A stretch of DNA of 64,000 bases from Plazaster borealis (GCA_021014325.1 CM037474.1:3662488-3726487), one strand, 5' to 3'. Numbered from the stretch's first letter, positions 1 through 10,239 are shown. Notes: generated from the letters alone by a model not told the origin. A program made the numbers and translations.

Positions 1-2059
1 AACAAATAAAAAGTTCTGTAGACTGCATCTGATGGTGTGAATTGACATCATTATTAATGTACTGTCTTGTCGATCACTTAGCGATTAGTGACACAAATAT
101 TTGTCTATCCTTTCCATCTTACACTTGTTTGTTGAGTGTCACGCTCACCTCTTCTATGCTTTTTGTTTCCCCTCCCCCCCTGCAAACCACAGTTTGTGGT
201 TGAGACAGTGTGGCATCACTGTTTGATTGTTGTTGCAGGATGCATTTCACAGCCCCTTCATTGAGTTTTAACCACAGCGTGTCTCCAGAAGCATCACCTG
301 TCATATTCATTCAATCTCTCTTTATAATGGCGCACCATTCCATTTATGCGGTCTTTCTGAGATTGATTTGTATTCTGTTGCTGTTTTTTCCTGTTCCATT
401 TTTTCCGTTGTTTAGCCTATTCACCCTGAAGTGTCAACTGCAACAACATTCCCACTTCTCTCCTTTTCACTGACTTAAACACCCTCTCTTTTCTCCTTCT
501 TTTTCTGGATTGATGCACTTTGCTGTTTTTATCCGACCTGTCTTATTTTTCACCCCACTTTTTAAAACTTTATTTGACACATGTTGGAAGCTAATTTTGC
601 ACAATGTCTTTTAATGGAATTTTTATCTAACGGGATGTTCATGTTGTCTATTCCTGCAACATTGATGGATTAGGGTACATTAACTCCTTTCCGGTAAGTA
701 TAAACCCTGTACCTCATGTTTTTTCCTCCCCTCCTGTCAAACCTATTTTGAATTTGTGATGTCCAGGATTTCATCGTATCAGGTGCGGGGAAGTTAAGAC
801 AGGTTCACCTCGATAGAAAGTTGCTTGAACCTATCGCTATATATCCTGGGCTCGATTTTCACAAAGCACTAAGATTCATCTTAATATGAGTTGTCAATAT
901 TACCATCAGTGATTGTGACATCACACTTTGCTTAGCAATTAAGATAGATTCACAGTTAAGATCAAGCTTAGCTCTTTGTGAAATAGACTCCAGCACAAAG
1001 AGCTAAGATTGATCTTAGGGTGTGTATCAATCTTAACAGCTAAGTAAAGTGTGATGTCACAAAACAAATCACTATGGCGATATTGACAACGCATCTTAAG
1101 ATGAATCTTAGTGCTTTGTGAAATCGAGACTTGGTTTGTGAACCTGGCAGGGGAAGCCCCCAACCTCCTTACTCTAAAAATTGTTGCCAAATATTACCAA
1201 TGCATAAGACTTGCATGGTATAGACCATGTAACCTTCGTTTACAACAAGATTGACCCTGTACGTTCCAGGGCCTTTCTGGCAGGCGAGATACTACACAGG
1301 TCAATTGGGAATTTTTTTACATTTTCTGTCATAATTCCCACATAAATTCGAGTAATATAAAAAATAACAGCTAGATACATTTTTTAGATTTGCCTCATTT
1401 CTTCATATCAAAAGTTGAAATATATCAGACAGTGCACAAAATGTAAGATTTCAAGTTTTTCTTCAATTGGGCTGCATACAAATCGTGCCTGCAGGAAGTC
1501 CAGGCTCTCTGGCTCTTTTGTAAACAGGTGATGCCACAAGTTGCATGGTCTACAAGGTTCCCTTCGTATTAAGCTACAGATCTGTGATTTGAAGGATGTT
1601 TACTGACTTCAAGATATTCTTCAACAGATGTTCTTTGGTTTAGAACTTTCTTGAAGCTATGAAATTGATTACCAAGCCAAGCCTCTAGATTTTCATGCAT
1701 AAATGATGTGGAGAATCTGTAAAATCGTCACTGTAACACCCTCAAAGTTCTGAGAGTTTTATCGCTGGACCAAAACTCAAAAGGGGACTATGCTCCCCAG
1801 TTTTCAGGAGTGTTCATTTTTTCTACAAACACATTGTTGCAGCTAAGATATAAAACCAAAAGAAAGGTTGTTTTTGGGGTCAGGTAGGGTAGAAGATAAG
1901 GTCTTCTAACCTTCAAAACAGTATACCCCTGCTGGCTTGGTACGCCACTAGTTTGGAAAAATGTTTCTAGCAATAATGCAAAACCTTATACTTTTTTTGA
2001 CAACCGTTAATGATGAACTACCTCTAAAAAGACCCACGTGCATATGATTTTGGTTGTAG
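1..2059. other. Intron upstream of the first visible exon
   Basis: No exon is supported here. The exon at 2060 needs an upstream exon ending one base into a codon and carrying the first Cys pair of a TSR. No such Cys-Gly plus donor was found, so that exon is probably outside the window. A strong donor-like site lies at about 690 (CCG|GTAAGT), but the frame behind it has a stop and no acceptor. The stretch contains the foldback element at 851-1128. Confidence 0.6.
851..1128. mobile_element. Foldback (MITE-like) element, near-perfect palindrome
   Basis: The left arm starts CTCGATTTTCACAAAGCACT and the right arm ends in its near reverse complement (AGTGCTTTGTGAAATCGAG). Complementarity continues inward almost to the centre near 990, including GTGACATCACACTTT on the left and AAAGTGTGATGTCAC on the right. 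It has no coding capacity and is probably a non-autonomous DNA transposon. Confidence 0.75.
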
Positions 2060-2183
2060 GTGAGAAGATCCGACCACTTCGCTGTCTGAGACAGAACGAC
2101 CGTGTGGAGGTAGAGAGGGGCTATTGTCATAGGGACAGACCCGAGCCGCTCACAGCAAAATGCAACAGCGGCTGTGAAGTGAG
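2060..2183 (+). CDS. ADAMTS9: Exon 1 of window: second half of a thrombospondin type-1 repeat (T0)
   Basis: The acceptor is TTGGTTGTAG|GT and the donor is GTGAG|GTAAGC. The exon enters one base into a codon and leaves two bases in; the AG left over joins the G at 2807 to make Arg before the Trp of the next repeat. The encoded segment begins EKIRPLRCLRQNDRV and ends KCNSGCEV, with four cysteines spaced like Cys3-Cys6 of a TSR. This exon has no ORF of notable length and is found only by phase and cysteine pattern. The first half of the repeat must lie upstream. Confidence 0.82.
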
Positions 2184-2280
2184 GTAAGCGACTGGAAAGG
2201 TTTGCGCTGACGCCATGTGCTTGAAAAAATCTCTCTTGTGAGCTGTGGTGGCTCTGAAAAGAACCGGTGCTGTAAGAACT

Positions 2281-2322
2281 TGACATTTCGATCAGTATGC
2301 TCTGATCATCTTCAGGAGAAAG
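2281..2322 (-). repeat. Penelope-like terminal motif with hammerhead-like hairpin
   Basis: On the minus strand the sequence reads CTGAAGA, a 6-bp perfect stem (GATCAG / CTGATC) closing a 6-nt loop, then GAAA and TGTC. CTGANGA and GAAA flanking a stem are hammerhead ribozyme core elements, and similar motifs sit at the ends of Penelope-like retroelements. One extra base between CTGAAGA and the stem makes it an imperfect match. Confidence 0.4.
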
Positions 2323-2806
2323 CTGGACTCAGATGCTGCAGGCAGAGGGTTGCTCTATGATGCGTGAAGATAGAGAAAAATCCTCTCTGTCTTAAATCTA
2401 CTCCACGTTTTTTTCTTCAAGATATCAATAAACCAAATCGAGTCAAATTTATTTACTATATTCTTGTCTTTCTTAGATATTTTATGTATTTTGATGTAGC
2501 CAGTGGCGTCGGAGTTAAAGGCTTTCGAGTTACAGTTATTTAGTTAACTTTTTTAATTCCAGGCATGTGCCATTGGCTTATTGTCCATTTTGAATTGTTT
2601 TGTTCATCCTGTTTTTTGTATTGTTCTTTTTGTATGCTGAATAAATAATAATAATAACAACAATGAGCAAATAAACAGTGTTGAGTTTTGTCAAGATTCG
2701 CCAGGTTTTTGGCATGGAGCATGATAAATAAATTGTTCCAACCTCATCAAACCAAGGGAATTTTTGGTTAGTTACACTTCTTGGTTCTCGGTCTGTTTCT
2801 TAACAG

Positions 2807-3014
2807 GTGGCAAGTTACAGCGGAGAGTGACTGTTCATCAAGCTGTGGTACAGGACGACGTACCCGCCGTGTCCAATGCATTAAGACTGTGGCCATGCGC
2901 CGTACCATCGTGGTGATTGATGCCCACTGCAGTGACCAGTCAAGGCCAGCTGAGGTTGTGGAGTGTCATATTGAATGCGAGATGGCACACTGGGAGTATT
3001 CTTCTTGGTCTCAG
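2807..3014 (+). CDS. ADAMTS9: Exon 2: thrombospondin type-1 repeat T1
   Basis: The acceptor is TTTCTTAACAG|G and the donor is TCTCAG|GTGTGT. The exon enters in phase 2 and leaves in phase 0. It opens with the Trp-containing strand (WQVTAESD) and then CSSSCGTG, and has six cysteines. It closes with W-x4-W (WEYSSW), the first tryptophans of the next repeat. At 208 bp it is longer than the following exons because it carries its own Trp segment at both ends. Confidence 0.92.
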
Positions 3015-3846
3015 GTGTGTATCTCTACTGAAACAAAACAGGAAGAAACAAACAAACAAACAAACAAACAATGAAAACAAATAAAGAGAAGCAAAAGATA
3101 AACAGTTATGATAGTACAAATTTAATATTATGTGAAAAAGCGATGATTCTCTGCTTGGGTCACAGGTGTGTGAAACTTTATGAAACAATACAACACCTAG
3201 ATACCTATTTAGACTCACTCCGATTTCCTACCTCCCGCCCAGGTAGTAGTTAATAAGAAGGACAGTTCTTTTCAGAAATGAGAAGTCTCCCGAATTCTGA
3301 ATATTCTACTCTGCGGCAGTAGAACAATAAGCAAGACAAGTTCTCATAGAACAAAATCTACCTAGCAAGTAGATTTAAGAACTGAGAAGTCTCCTGAATT
3401 CCGAATATTCTACTCATCGGCAGTAGAATAATAAGCAAGACAAGTTCTCAAAGAACAAAATCTACCTAGCAAGTAGATATACACATGGTGTTACCACAAA
3501 CCAAGTTTGTATTGATGCCTGACCATGCAATGCCTCAAATCCTAAATACAACACCCCAACAAACAAACACTAAATATAAATAGAGAGAAGCAACAGTTTT
3601 AAAATTATGATAGTATCAAATCAATATATGTGGAAAAACACAGACTCCTCCCTCCTCCAAAACATTTTAAAAATAATGTTACTTCCAAGGAATCTTTCAA
3701 GGGAAGATTTTTACTTTGACGATATATATACCATGCAAGTTATGTGTAAATCTGTGAACATTTATATTTTCAATCCTACCAACATTATGCACACACTTTA
3801 AATGATGAATAATTAGGCGACTATTTTTATGTGATATACCTTTTAG
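3015..3846. other. Intron with a 104-bp tandem duplication
   Basis: It starts with an AAAC-type simple repeat at 3045-3071. The rest is AT-rich apart from the duplication at 3279-3482. No exon pattern was seen. Confidence 0.7.
3279..3482. repeat. Tandem duplication, two copies of about 104 bp
   Basis: TGAGAAGTCTCC occurs at 3279 and again at 3383. Both copies continue in parallel through GGCAGTAGAA, AATAAGCAAGACAAGTTCTC and ACCTAGCAAGTAGAT with few differences. Confidence 0.85.
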
Positions 3847-4011
3847 TGTTCAAGATCCTGCAACGGTGGAACCCGTCGACGTAGCGCATCCTGCAGGGAT
3901 GCTAACGGTTACTACACACCGGACAATAACTGCGACCGTTCGTCTCGACAGACAGTAGAGAGGTGTAACACAGAGGAGTGTCCGCTGTGGAAGGCAGATT
4001 CCTGGAGTGAT
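3847..4011 (+). CDS. ADAMTS9: Exon 3: thrombospondin type-1 repeat T2
   Basis: The acceptor is CCTTTTAG|TGT and the donor is AGTGAT|GTGAGT. It is 165 bp, phase 0-0, and is the first of fourteen consecutive exons of this exact length. It starts CSRSCNGGTRRR, has six cysteines and ends WKADSWSD. CNGG replaces the usual CGxG turn. T2 is closer to T17 than to the T3-T15 family, judging by the C-R-D after the third Cys region. Confidence 0.92.
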
Positions 4012-4039
4012 GTGAGTAATAATAATAATAACAACAATA

Positions 4040-4437
4040 ATAATATGCAGATCTTATATAGTGCTTTTCACACGCGAAGGGCATCCGAAAGTGCTCGTTT
4101 ATCTTTTTACAGTTATGCAGAGCTATGTTTGAAATTATAAGATCCATTTTGCACATGTATAGACGTAGCACCTTGAAACAGTTAACAAGGTGCTGTGGTG
4201 CAAACTTAAAGCAGCCTACCATGCCAGAAACACCAGGCGAACCCCTTTCTCTTATTGATAAGCTGTAATGGGTTCTTTGCAATGCCTTTACGTCCCCTCT
4301 AAGTACGAAGCAATAATGGTCAAGTGTCATGCTTAAGGACACAAGTGTCAAGACCGGGACTTGAACCCACCCTTGGCTGATCAGAAACACCAGAGCTTGA
4401 GTCCAGCATGCTTGACTTCTCAGCCACGACACTTCAG
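4040..4437 (-). mobile_element. tRNA-Leu-derived SINE-like element, minus strand
   Basis: On the minus strand the 5' head (about 4432 down to 4345) resembles tRNA-Leu. It has an A-box-like TGGCTGAGAAGTCAA, an anticodon arm GGACTCAAGCTCTGG and a B box GGTTCAAGTCC. A body follows that contains TGTCCTTAAGCA and ends near a TAA/AAT repeat at 4018-4040. The same structure occurs at 28140-28437, and the tail alone occurs at 39440-39680. Confidence 0.75.
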
Positions 4438-5084
4438 TAAAGGGATATAGTTGAGCTAAAGCTTTATGCCTCGTTATTCCACTTGCAGACTTTCACTTGA
4501 TTTAACAAAGCTATCCTAAGCTCTTAAAGAGAGGCAAGACATCCATGAATTTAGAAAAGTCTTTTTTTCCTGAAAGAAAGTTGTTTAAAGTTGCTTTGTT
4601 AACCCTTTCATTTTTCGTTTCATTTATTAATTTTCACATGAAAAGAATCCAAAGTACATTGATAAAAAAAACAAAAAAACCCCAAACAAACATGTACACT
4701 GAAAAACAGTTTAAATGGTAACACCCCTTAAATATCAAAGCACTTCAAACAAGTGGATTAGTTCTTGTGCTAAATATACATAAATTCAGCTGATTTCATT
4801 TCATTGACCGATTTATCTTCGTTGCACTGCGTTTAAAATGAGACAGTTGAATTATTGGGTGTGTTGTGTTGTCATTTAGCCTTTCGAGAAAGGCTCTGCT
4901 AGGGTCCAAACTCAGTCCATTAACTGTTTTTCGCACAATTGAATTAGAACGGATTGATGATTATACAGTGATCTCTTTCCGTTATTGTGATTTTAACAAT
5001 GTCCAATTGTGGTTCGACTGATCCCCTGGGTTGACAGAACATGACTCACATGATGAACTCCTTTTCCAATTGTGTCAAATTTAC

Positions 5085-5101
5085 TCCCCCCCCCCCCCCC
5101 G
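5085..5101. repeat. Poly-C run
   Basis: An uninterrupted C tract of about 14 bases lies in the intron between T2 and T3. It is prone to length errors. Confidence 0.8.
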
Positions 5102-5311
5102 CCAAAAAAAGGAAGCCTGACATAAACACCGTTATTAAAAAAAGATGGGTACGTTTTGCCATTGGGCTGCAAATGCGAGACAGATGTGTTGAGTGCTAAG
5201 AGCATAAGTGAGTGGATGCTTTGCTTTCCATCAGTCAGAGGAAACGTTTAAAGTAAAACCATCACCTGAAGAGGGTTGCATTGCTAGGGTAGATTGACCC
5301 TTTTCTGACCA

Positions 5312-5529
5312 GGGACCAATCTCATAGATTTGCTTAAGCAGACAATGTAACATAAATTCAGCTGCAGTTCATAACAGTTTTCTGATGAACAAAAATGAGA
5401 AGGATATCAGTCACTAGATTGTGCATGGGACATGGTATTTTGGCTGGAAGCTTTTTCTGGTTAGCATAGTTTGGTTGTGCTTAGCTACTTTTTGTGCTTA
5501 GGCCTAAGCAGCTCTATGAAATTGGGCCC
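5312..5529. mobile_element. MITE with GGGCCAATTTCATAGAGC-type ends
   Basis: The left end (GGGACCAATCTCATAGATTTG) is roughly the reverse complement of the right end (GCAGCTCTATGAAATTGGGCC). The inside repeats GCTTAGCTACTT and CTTAAGCA motifs. The family recurs at 48600-48773, and right-end fragments lie at 16081-16104 and 26663-26689. Confidence 0.65.
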
Positions 5530-5564
5530 TGCAGTGTCTTAACTGTTTTGTGTTCCTCTGGCAG

Positions 5565-5729
5565 TGTTCAGTGACCTGCGGGGATGGCAAAGTTCAAAGG
5601 TCAGTCAGATGTTACCGCGGCACCCGGATGGTGGACTCAACTCAGTGCGACCAGTCCAGCATGCTGGAAGAAGCCATGCCTTGTCAAATGCGGGAGTGCG
5701 CTTTGTGGCACCAGGGAGAATGGGGACCG
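5565..5729 (+). CDS. ADAMTS9: Exon 4: thrombospondin type-1 repeat T3
   Basis: The acceptor is CCTCTGGCAG|TGT and the donor is GGACCG|GTGAGA. It is 165 bp, phase 0-0. The start CSVTCGDG fits the O-fucosylation consensus C-x2-(S/T)-C-x2-G; the exon has six cysteines and ends WHQGEWGP. It begins the closely related T3-T15 family, whose members share QR after the turn, C(Y/L)xGxxxV and the W-x4-W exit. Confidence 0.95.
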
Positions 5730-5913
5730 GTGAGAGACATTTACAAGTTTTCTTTCTCAAACCACCATGAACTTTGTATGAGATGCAATGTAAAAAAGCT
5801 GTTTTAAAAAAGAAGGAACAACAAAACTGTATGTCACCAAACATTCTGAAAGTTAGCTTTGTGTTGAATGATAGAAAGAAATCGCCAATTTATTATTTGG
5901 ATATGGTTTGGAT

Positions 5914-6166
5914 CTGGGCTTAATTTCATGGCACTTATTATGGAATTCTGTGCTGAGGACATATTTGATCGGCGGCTACAGCTACGGCTACAACTGTTGC
6001 TAAGGATGTCCTATACCTCAACGCATGATGGCCCAGTCAACGCATAGCCACAGCCGCCAATTCGGACACGGCCTTAAAGTGCCCCGTAAAGCCCATGATT
6101 CTATTGACCATAAGTCGTTGCGAGCGCAGAAATCCCTGTAAGGCAGTGTCATGAAATTAGCCCCAG
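5914..6166. mobile_element. Foldback/MITE-like element
   Basis: The ends CTGGGCTTAATTTCATGGCACT and AGTGTCATGAAATTAGCCCCAG are inverted repeats. A second inverted pair lies inside (GGCGGCTACAGC near 5971 and GCCACAGCCGCC near 6047). It is intronic, between T3 and T4. Confidence 0.65.
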
Positions 6167-6408
6167 ATTTTGGTTGTGGTTTAAAAACTTTTGTTAATGC
6201 AGCAAGCTGAGTTATTTTGAGGTTGGTTTACTTACTTATATTAAGATCTTTTTCAGCTTCTAAACTTGTCATGGTTTTATCAACGCTGAACTCCCTCCAA
6301 AAAGCTTTATTATGAAAAAGACAAATTAAAATGATTCCTGATTTAACAATATCAAAGAGTGATATTAGTGTAACATATCTGCCGTTCTGTTTGGGTTTTC
6401 ACCGACAG

Positions 6409-6573
6409 TGCTCAGCAACGTGTGGTCAAGGAACGATACAACGATTGGTCAGCTGTCTCCTTGGCAACCAAAAGGTGGACAGTATCCAGTGTGGACTGAG
6501 TCTCATGCCGGAGACTACGAGGTCATGTGAGGTCACCGAATGCCCGTTTTGGCAGCAGGGGGAGTGGGGCTCG
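6409..6573 (+). CDS. ADAMTS9: Exon 5: thrombospondin type-1 repeat T4
   Basis: The acceptor is TTCACCGACAG|TGC and the donor is GGCTCG|GTAAGA. It is 165 bp, phase 0-0. It starts CSATCGQGTIQR, has six cysteines and ends WQQGEWGS. The second half (LSLMPETTRSCEV) closely resembles T13 and T14, a hint of shared recent ancestry. Confidence 0.95.
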
Positions 6574-7026
6574 GTAAGATTTTTGCTTGAGAGTATTTTG
6601 ATTTGACACATTTCTTGTTTAGATCATATTGACCCAAAATAATTCACCTAACATCATCACCAATGATAAATCTTGGTCATGCCATTTTGGGAGTCAGACC
6701 TCCTCCTTGTTACTGTGCAGTATGCATTTTAGGCCGCAGCACGCGTGGTGAGACATGCATCATATCCTTACCGGCTAATTTGAGTCTAAAAATTGGCAGA
6801 CCATAGGCAGGCAGTAGCCGCTGGAGACGACAGTGCATTGGGCTGTTTCTTGACTATCTTTGACTGCTTTAAATGCTTGATGTAATTGGGCCAAAATCTG
6901 TTGAGAGATTTTGTAACATTTGTTTCGATATCGTGGTTTTCCTTAAAAGGTCTACTCATCTTTGATATTTGATTAGTAGTCAAGAACAAGCTTTTAATTA
7001 CATTTTTGTTTTCCTCTCTTAAACAG
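6574..7026. other. Intron sharing a segment with the intron before T11
   Basis: At 6786-6880 the phrase AAATTGGCAGACCATAGGCAG, and the sequence after it, resembles 10830-10915 (AAAATGGGAGACCATGGGCAG), including a TTGACTATCTTTGACTG-like end. The match suggests that intron sequence was copied along with TSR exons. Nothing else is recognisable. Confidence 0.5.
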
Positions 7027-7191
7027 TGTTCAGTTTCTTGCGGCCAAGGTGAGAGACAGCGGTTAGTCAGCTGTTACCTTGGTAACTACATCGTTGATTC
7101 AGACCAATGCAACCAATTCACCAAGCCAGAGACGGCAGAATTATGTGATGCTGGAAAGTGTACATCATGGCGTACAGAAGATTCTGGACCA
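7027..7191 (+). CDS. ADAMTS9: Exon 6: thrombospondin type-1 repeat T5, second exit Trp missing
   Basis: The acceptor is TCTTAAACAG|TGT and the donor is GGACCA|GTAAGA. It is 165 bp, phase 0-0. It starts CSVSCGQGERQR and has six cysteines. It ends SWRTEDSGP, where relatives have W-x4-W-G-P: the codon at the second Trp position is TCT (Ser) instead of TGG. All other TSR landmarks are intact, so this is a substitution and not a broken exon. Confidence 0.94.
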
Positions 7192-7385
7192 GTAAGAAGA
7201 CATTCTAATATAGAATTCCCCTCTCCCCCTCTAATTTTTCAATCATCCCTTAAAAGTAAACAAATGGTTGATCTTACTTTTGAAGTAGCTGATTTGAAGC
7301 TTAGCTTGGTGCTAAATGTAGCGAGACAGTAAACAAGTTTGCAGGAGATAATTTTTGACATTGATATTTTGCACAATCTTTCCAG

Positions 7386-7550
7386 TGTTCAGTGACATGT
7401 GGCCAGGGCGAAAGACAAAGACGTGTTAGCTGTTATCAAGGCAGTCACAAAGTAGACGTCAGGCATTGTGATTTGGACCAGAAGCCGGATGTGGTTTTGC
7501 CGTGTGTGTTGGATGAATGCGCTCGCTGGCAGCATGGAGAGTGGGGTCAG
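7386..7550 (+). CDS. ADAMTS9: Exon 7: thrombospondin type-1 repeat T6
   Basis: The acceptor is CTTTCCAG|TGT and the donor is GGTCAG|GTAAAT. It is 165 bp, phase 0-0. It reads CSVTCGQGERQRRV at the start and WQHGEWGQ at the end, with six cysteines. The preceding intron is only 194 bp, the shortest in the gene. The exon is not evident as a long ORF because stops close on both sides. Confidence 0.94.
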
Positions 7551-7589
7551 GTAAATAGTTGATTGTCAGTTTTCTTCTGGAGTGTCATG

Positions 7590-7960
7590 ATCAAGAGGTC
7601 TATATAGTGTACCGGTGTTGTCAGAGTGTCGGTTCGGGTTTCCCGTCATGGCACCTGTGTCTTAGAGCAAGACACTTCATCCTTCGGCACGGATGCAAAG
7701 CCGTAGGTCCTGTGTGTTCTGTAATGCACGTAAAAGAATCTAGTACACTTATTGTTGAGAAAAGGGGGTTTGCCTCAGTGTTTCTAGTACGGTTGGCTGA
7801 AATTGTGTCACCATCACCTTATAAACCCTTACAAGATGCTGTATAATTTGATTTTATAATTCAAACATAGCTCTGCATTACTGTTGTAAAGAGCAAATTG
7901 AGATACCTGTCGGGCATATAGATAAAGCACTGTATAAAAACTGTGTATTATTATCATTAC
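7590..7960 (+). mobile_element. Degenerate tRNA-derived SINE-like element
   Basis: It contains GTCAGAGTGTCGGTTCGGGTT, a degenerate B box, then CACCTGTGTCTTAGAGCAAGACACTTC. The second phrase is the body motif shared with the copies at 12245, 17240, 55863 and 57656. The tail ends near TATTATTATCATT. Confidence 0.65.
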
Positions 7961-8176
7961 TAGAGAATCAAAGCTTGTTGAGTCTACATTGAGTAATTTC
8001 AGCACTTTTCAAAACCCCTACAATTCAACTTACATACTTTTACCACAAACCTACTAATTCAGGTTTGCATTACAGATGAAAGGAAAAAAAAGCTCTGAAT
8101 CAAATTCAAATTGCTCAGGAAGAAATCTGTCAAACTGATTTTACAATTTACGACTGGTGCCATCTTGTTCCTGCAG

Positions 8177-8341
8177 TGTTCAGTGACCTGCGGGGAAGGG
8201 AACCAACAGCGTCAAGTGAGCTGCCTCCGTGGTGATGAGAACGTTCATGAGGGGGAGTGTGACGTGGCTCTGACGCCTGCTTCTACGAGGCCATGCCGGA
8301 TGGCGGAATGTACTGTCTGGAAGCATAGCGACTGGGGTCCG
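8177..8341 (+). CDS. ADAMTS9: Exon 8: thrombospondin type-1 repeat T7
   Basis: The acceptor is TTCCTGCAG|TGT and the donor is GGTCCG|GTAAGA. It is 165 bp, phase 0-0. It starts CSVTCGEGNQQR, has six cysteines and ends WKHSDWGP. The O-fucosylation consensus is present. Confidence 0.95.
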
Positions 8342-9202
8342 GTAAGATGTAACCTCTGCTTGTATAGAGACATGAGTTGTTCATTTGTTGAGTATTATTT
8401 TTGGGGTTTTACCCTTAACCCGACGTTTGATAAGCACTGTAGAAGAGTTTTTTATCCTCGATTCAATGTTTCGGCAAATCCAAGAAATCGGGCCGTTATA
8501 CATTGGGATTTTTTTAACACTCTGAAAAGCAAATAAGATGGTCATTTATTTCAGTGATTTGTATTATAATGTTAGGCATTTGGAAGGAGAACACCCACAA
8601 CAATATAGACACAAACGGCGACCGGAGTCACTTGGGTATATGGCAACATACCAAGTTTTAGCAACAGGTAGTGTGCATGGAGTGTTTCTGCCTTAAGTTG
8701 GGAAGGAGCCATGCTTTTTGTGTGTTGCTTGCTTGGTTTGCTTACAGTGTACCCCCACCATGAGTCTTGTGACTCCTGTCGCCGATTGTGTCTATAAGTC
8801 CTTGGGATGATTGTGTAATTAAAATAAACATGGTGTGTTACGTATGGGACTACGCAGGAACTTTTTCTTGGGCTTACCTCATCAATTGAACTGTTTGTGT
8901 CAATTGCTACTAATTAAAGAAAAGAATTTGTCAAAGAGCAGTACTAAGTTAGACCGTTCTCAGATGCAACACTATTTTATCGCTCGCCATGCCGGAGTAC
9001 ATCCACGTCAATCACAACTGTTATTAGAACTGCACAAACATGTGCTATGAAAAGCAATGCTGGTTGGAACTACGCTTACATATCCTACAAGTACTCCAGC
9101 ATCAGACCTCCTGCATTGCTACATACCCCATCTTCAGTGCATTTTGTTCAACAATGTTAACCCAACAGTTAGTTCTTTAATTATTTTTCTTCTACATGAT
9201 AG
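8342..9202. other. Intron containing a 193-bp inverted-repeat element
   Basis: Apart from the element at 8604-8796 the intron shows only AT-rich sequence. There is a further weak inverted pair around 8998 (CGGAGTACAT) and 9087 (AAGTACTCCAG). Confidence 0.6.
8604..8796. mobile_element. MITE with 28-bp inverted ends
   Basis: The left arm at 8604-8631 (starts TATAGACACAAACGGCGACC) matches the reverse complement of 8769-8796 with two mismatches. The body of about 140 bp is non-coding. Confidence 0.75.
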
Positions 9203-9367
9203 TGTTCGGGAAGTTGTGGTCAAGGTGAGCGGCAGAGATTCATTGGATGTTACCAAGGCAACCGAGAGATTGAAGGGAACCAGTGTGATCAGTCCCGGAA
9301 GCCGGATACCGTGACGTCTTGTGAGATGGCCGAGTGTCCAGTATGGCACCAGGGAGAATGGGAACCG
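9203..9367 (+). CDS. ADAMTS9: Exon 9: thrombospondin type-1 repeat T8 (first copy of duplicated pair)
   Basis: The acceptor is TACATGATAG|TGT and the donor is GAACCG|GTAAGA. It is 165 bp, phase 0-0. It starts CSGSCGQGERQR and ends WHQGEWEP. It differs from T10 (10240-10404) at only 4 of 55 residues. An apparently longer ORF over this position is in the wrong frame and gives no cysteine pattern. Confidence 0.95.
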
Positions 9368-9632
9368 GTAAGAGGAGCCTCGGCGTTTATTTGAAGTCAG
9401 CGAGAGTGTTACTTTTGGCTCCAAATATTTACTGGTTTATAGTGATTAGTCACAAAGACAACTGAATCATTGTTTGTTTAATGGCTTTAATACTAAGAAT
9501 CAGTGGAAATAAAGATCAATATATATTTTAACTTTTACTTTGCTAAGCTATTTGAGGAATACTTTATATCTTACAAAAAAATCAGCAGGAAATTGTGTTA
9601 TTTTAATAGTTCGTTAACATATTGTTCTTTAG

Positions 9633-9797
9633 TGTTCTGCAAGCTGTGGTCAGGGGGAGAGGCAACGAGAAGTTAGCTGTTACCAAGGCAACCGTAAAAT
9701 GGACATTACCCACTGTGACTTGAGCGTCATGCCCGAGAGAATTGTACCATGTGATCTCCCAGAATGCACCGGTTGGAAACATGGAGAATGGGGGCCG
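9633..9797 (+). CDS. ADAMTS9: Exon 10: thrombospondin type-1 repeat T9 (first copy of duplicated pair)
   Basis: The acceptor is TTCTTTAG|TGT and the donor is GGGCCG|GTAAGA. It is 165 bp, phase 0-0. It starts CSASCGQGERQR, carries CYQGNRKMD and PCDLPEC, and ends WKHGEWGP. T11 at 10920-11084 is its duplicate (14 of 55 residues differ). Confidence 0.95.
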
Positions 9798-10239
9798 GTA
9801 AGACATGAATAAAGCCAAGTTTAGGAAACTTTTGATGTGTCTCATAACATTGGATATTCTTGTTCCAATGGAATGTTTGCCAAATAAAACACAGGTTCGA
9901 CCATTGATGTTGGTAAGCCATTTTGTTACACACACAGGATGTATGCATAATGCTTTCGCTTCTATCGGCTCAAAAGCTGTCATATGTTTGTGTGTAAAAT
10001 GTAGGATAAGAATTCAAGAATCTTGTTGCACTGACGTGTCCTTTTGTTTTTATTTTCCAATACAATCTGATTATCATAACAGAGATGTATTTTGGGGGTG
10101 AGATAACCAACATCTTGGACCAAAGTTTCCTATTTTTTAAGAAAGGGATAAGGGTTTCTAGTGATAATACAAGATGATTCGATAATTAAACAATTGTTTT
10201 AAAAAGAAGCATACATTTATTGATTCTATTTCTGGATAG
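9798..10239. other. Intron between T9 and T10
   Basis: No repeat or exon is recognised. It marks the junction between the two copies of the duplicated two-exon unit. Confidence 0.6.

Noticed and set aside
640..700. Strong donor-like site CCG|GTAAGT at about 690
   Set aside because: The frame behind it contains a stop within 20 codons and there is no acceptor, so no exon can be built.
9057..9314. ORF overlapping T8 in another frame
   Set aside because: A frame shadow: the TSR frame at 9203-9367 has all six cysteines and proper splice sites; this one has none.
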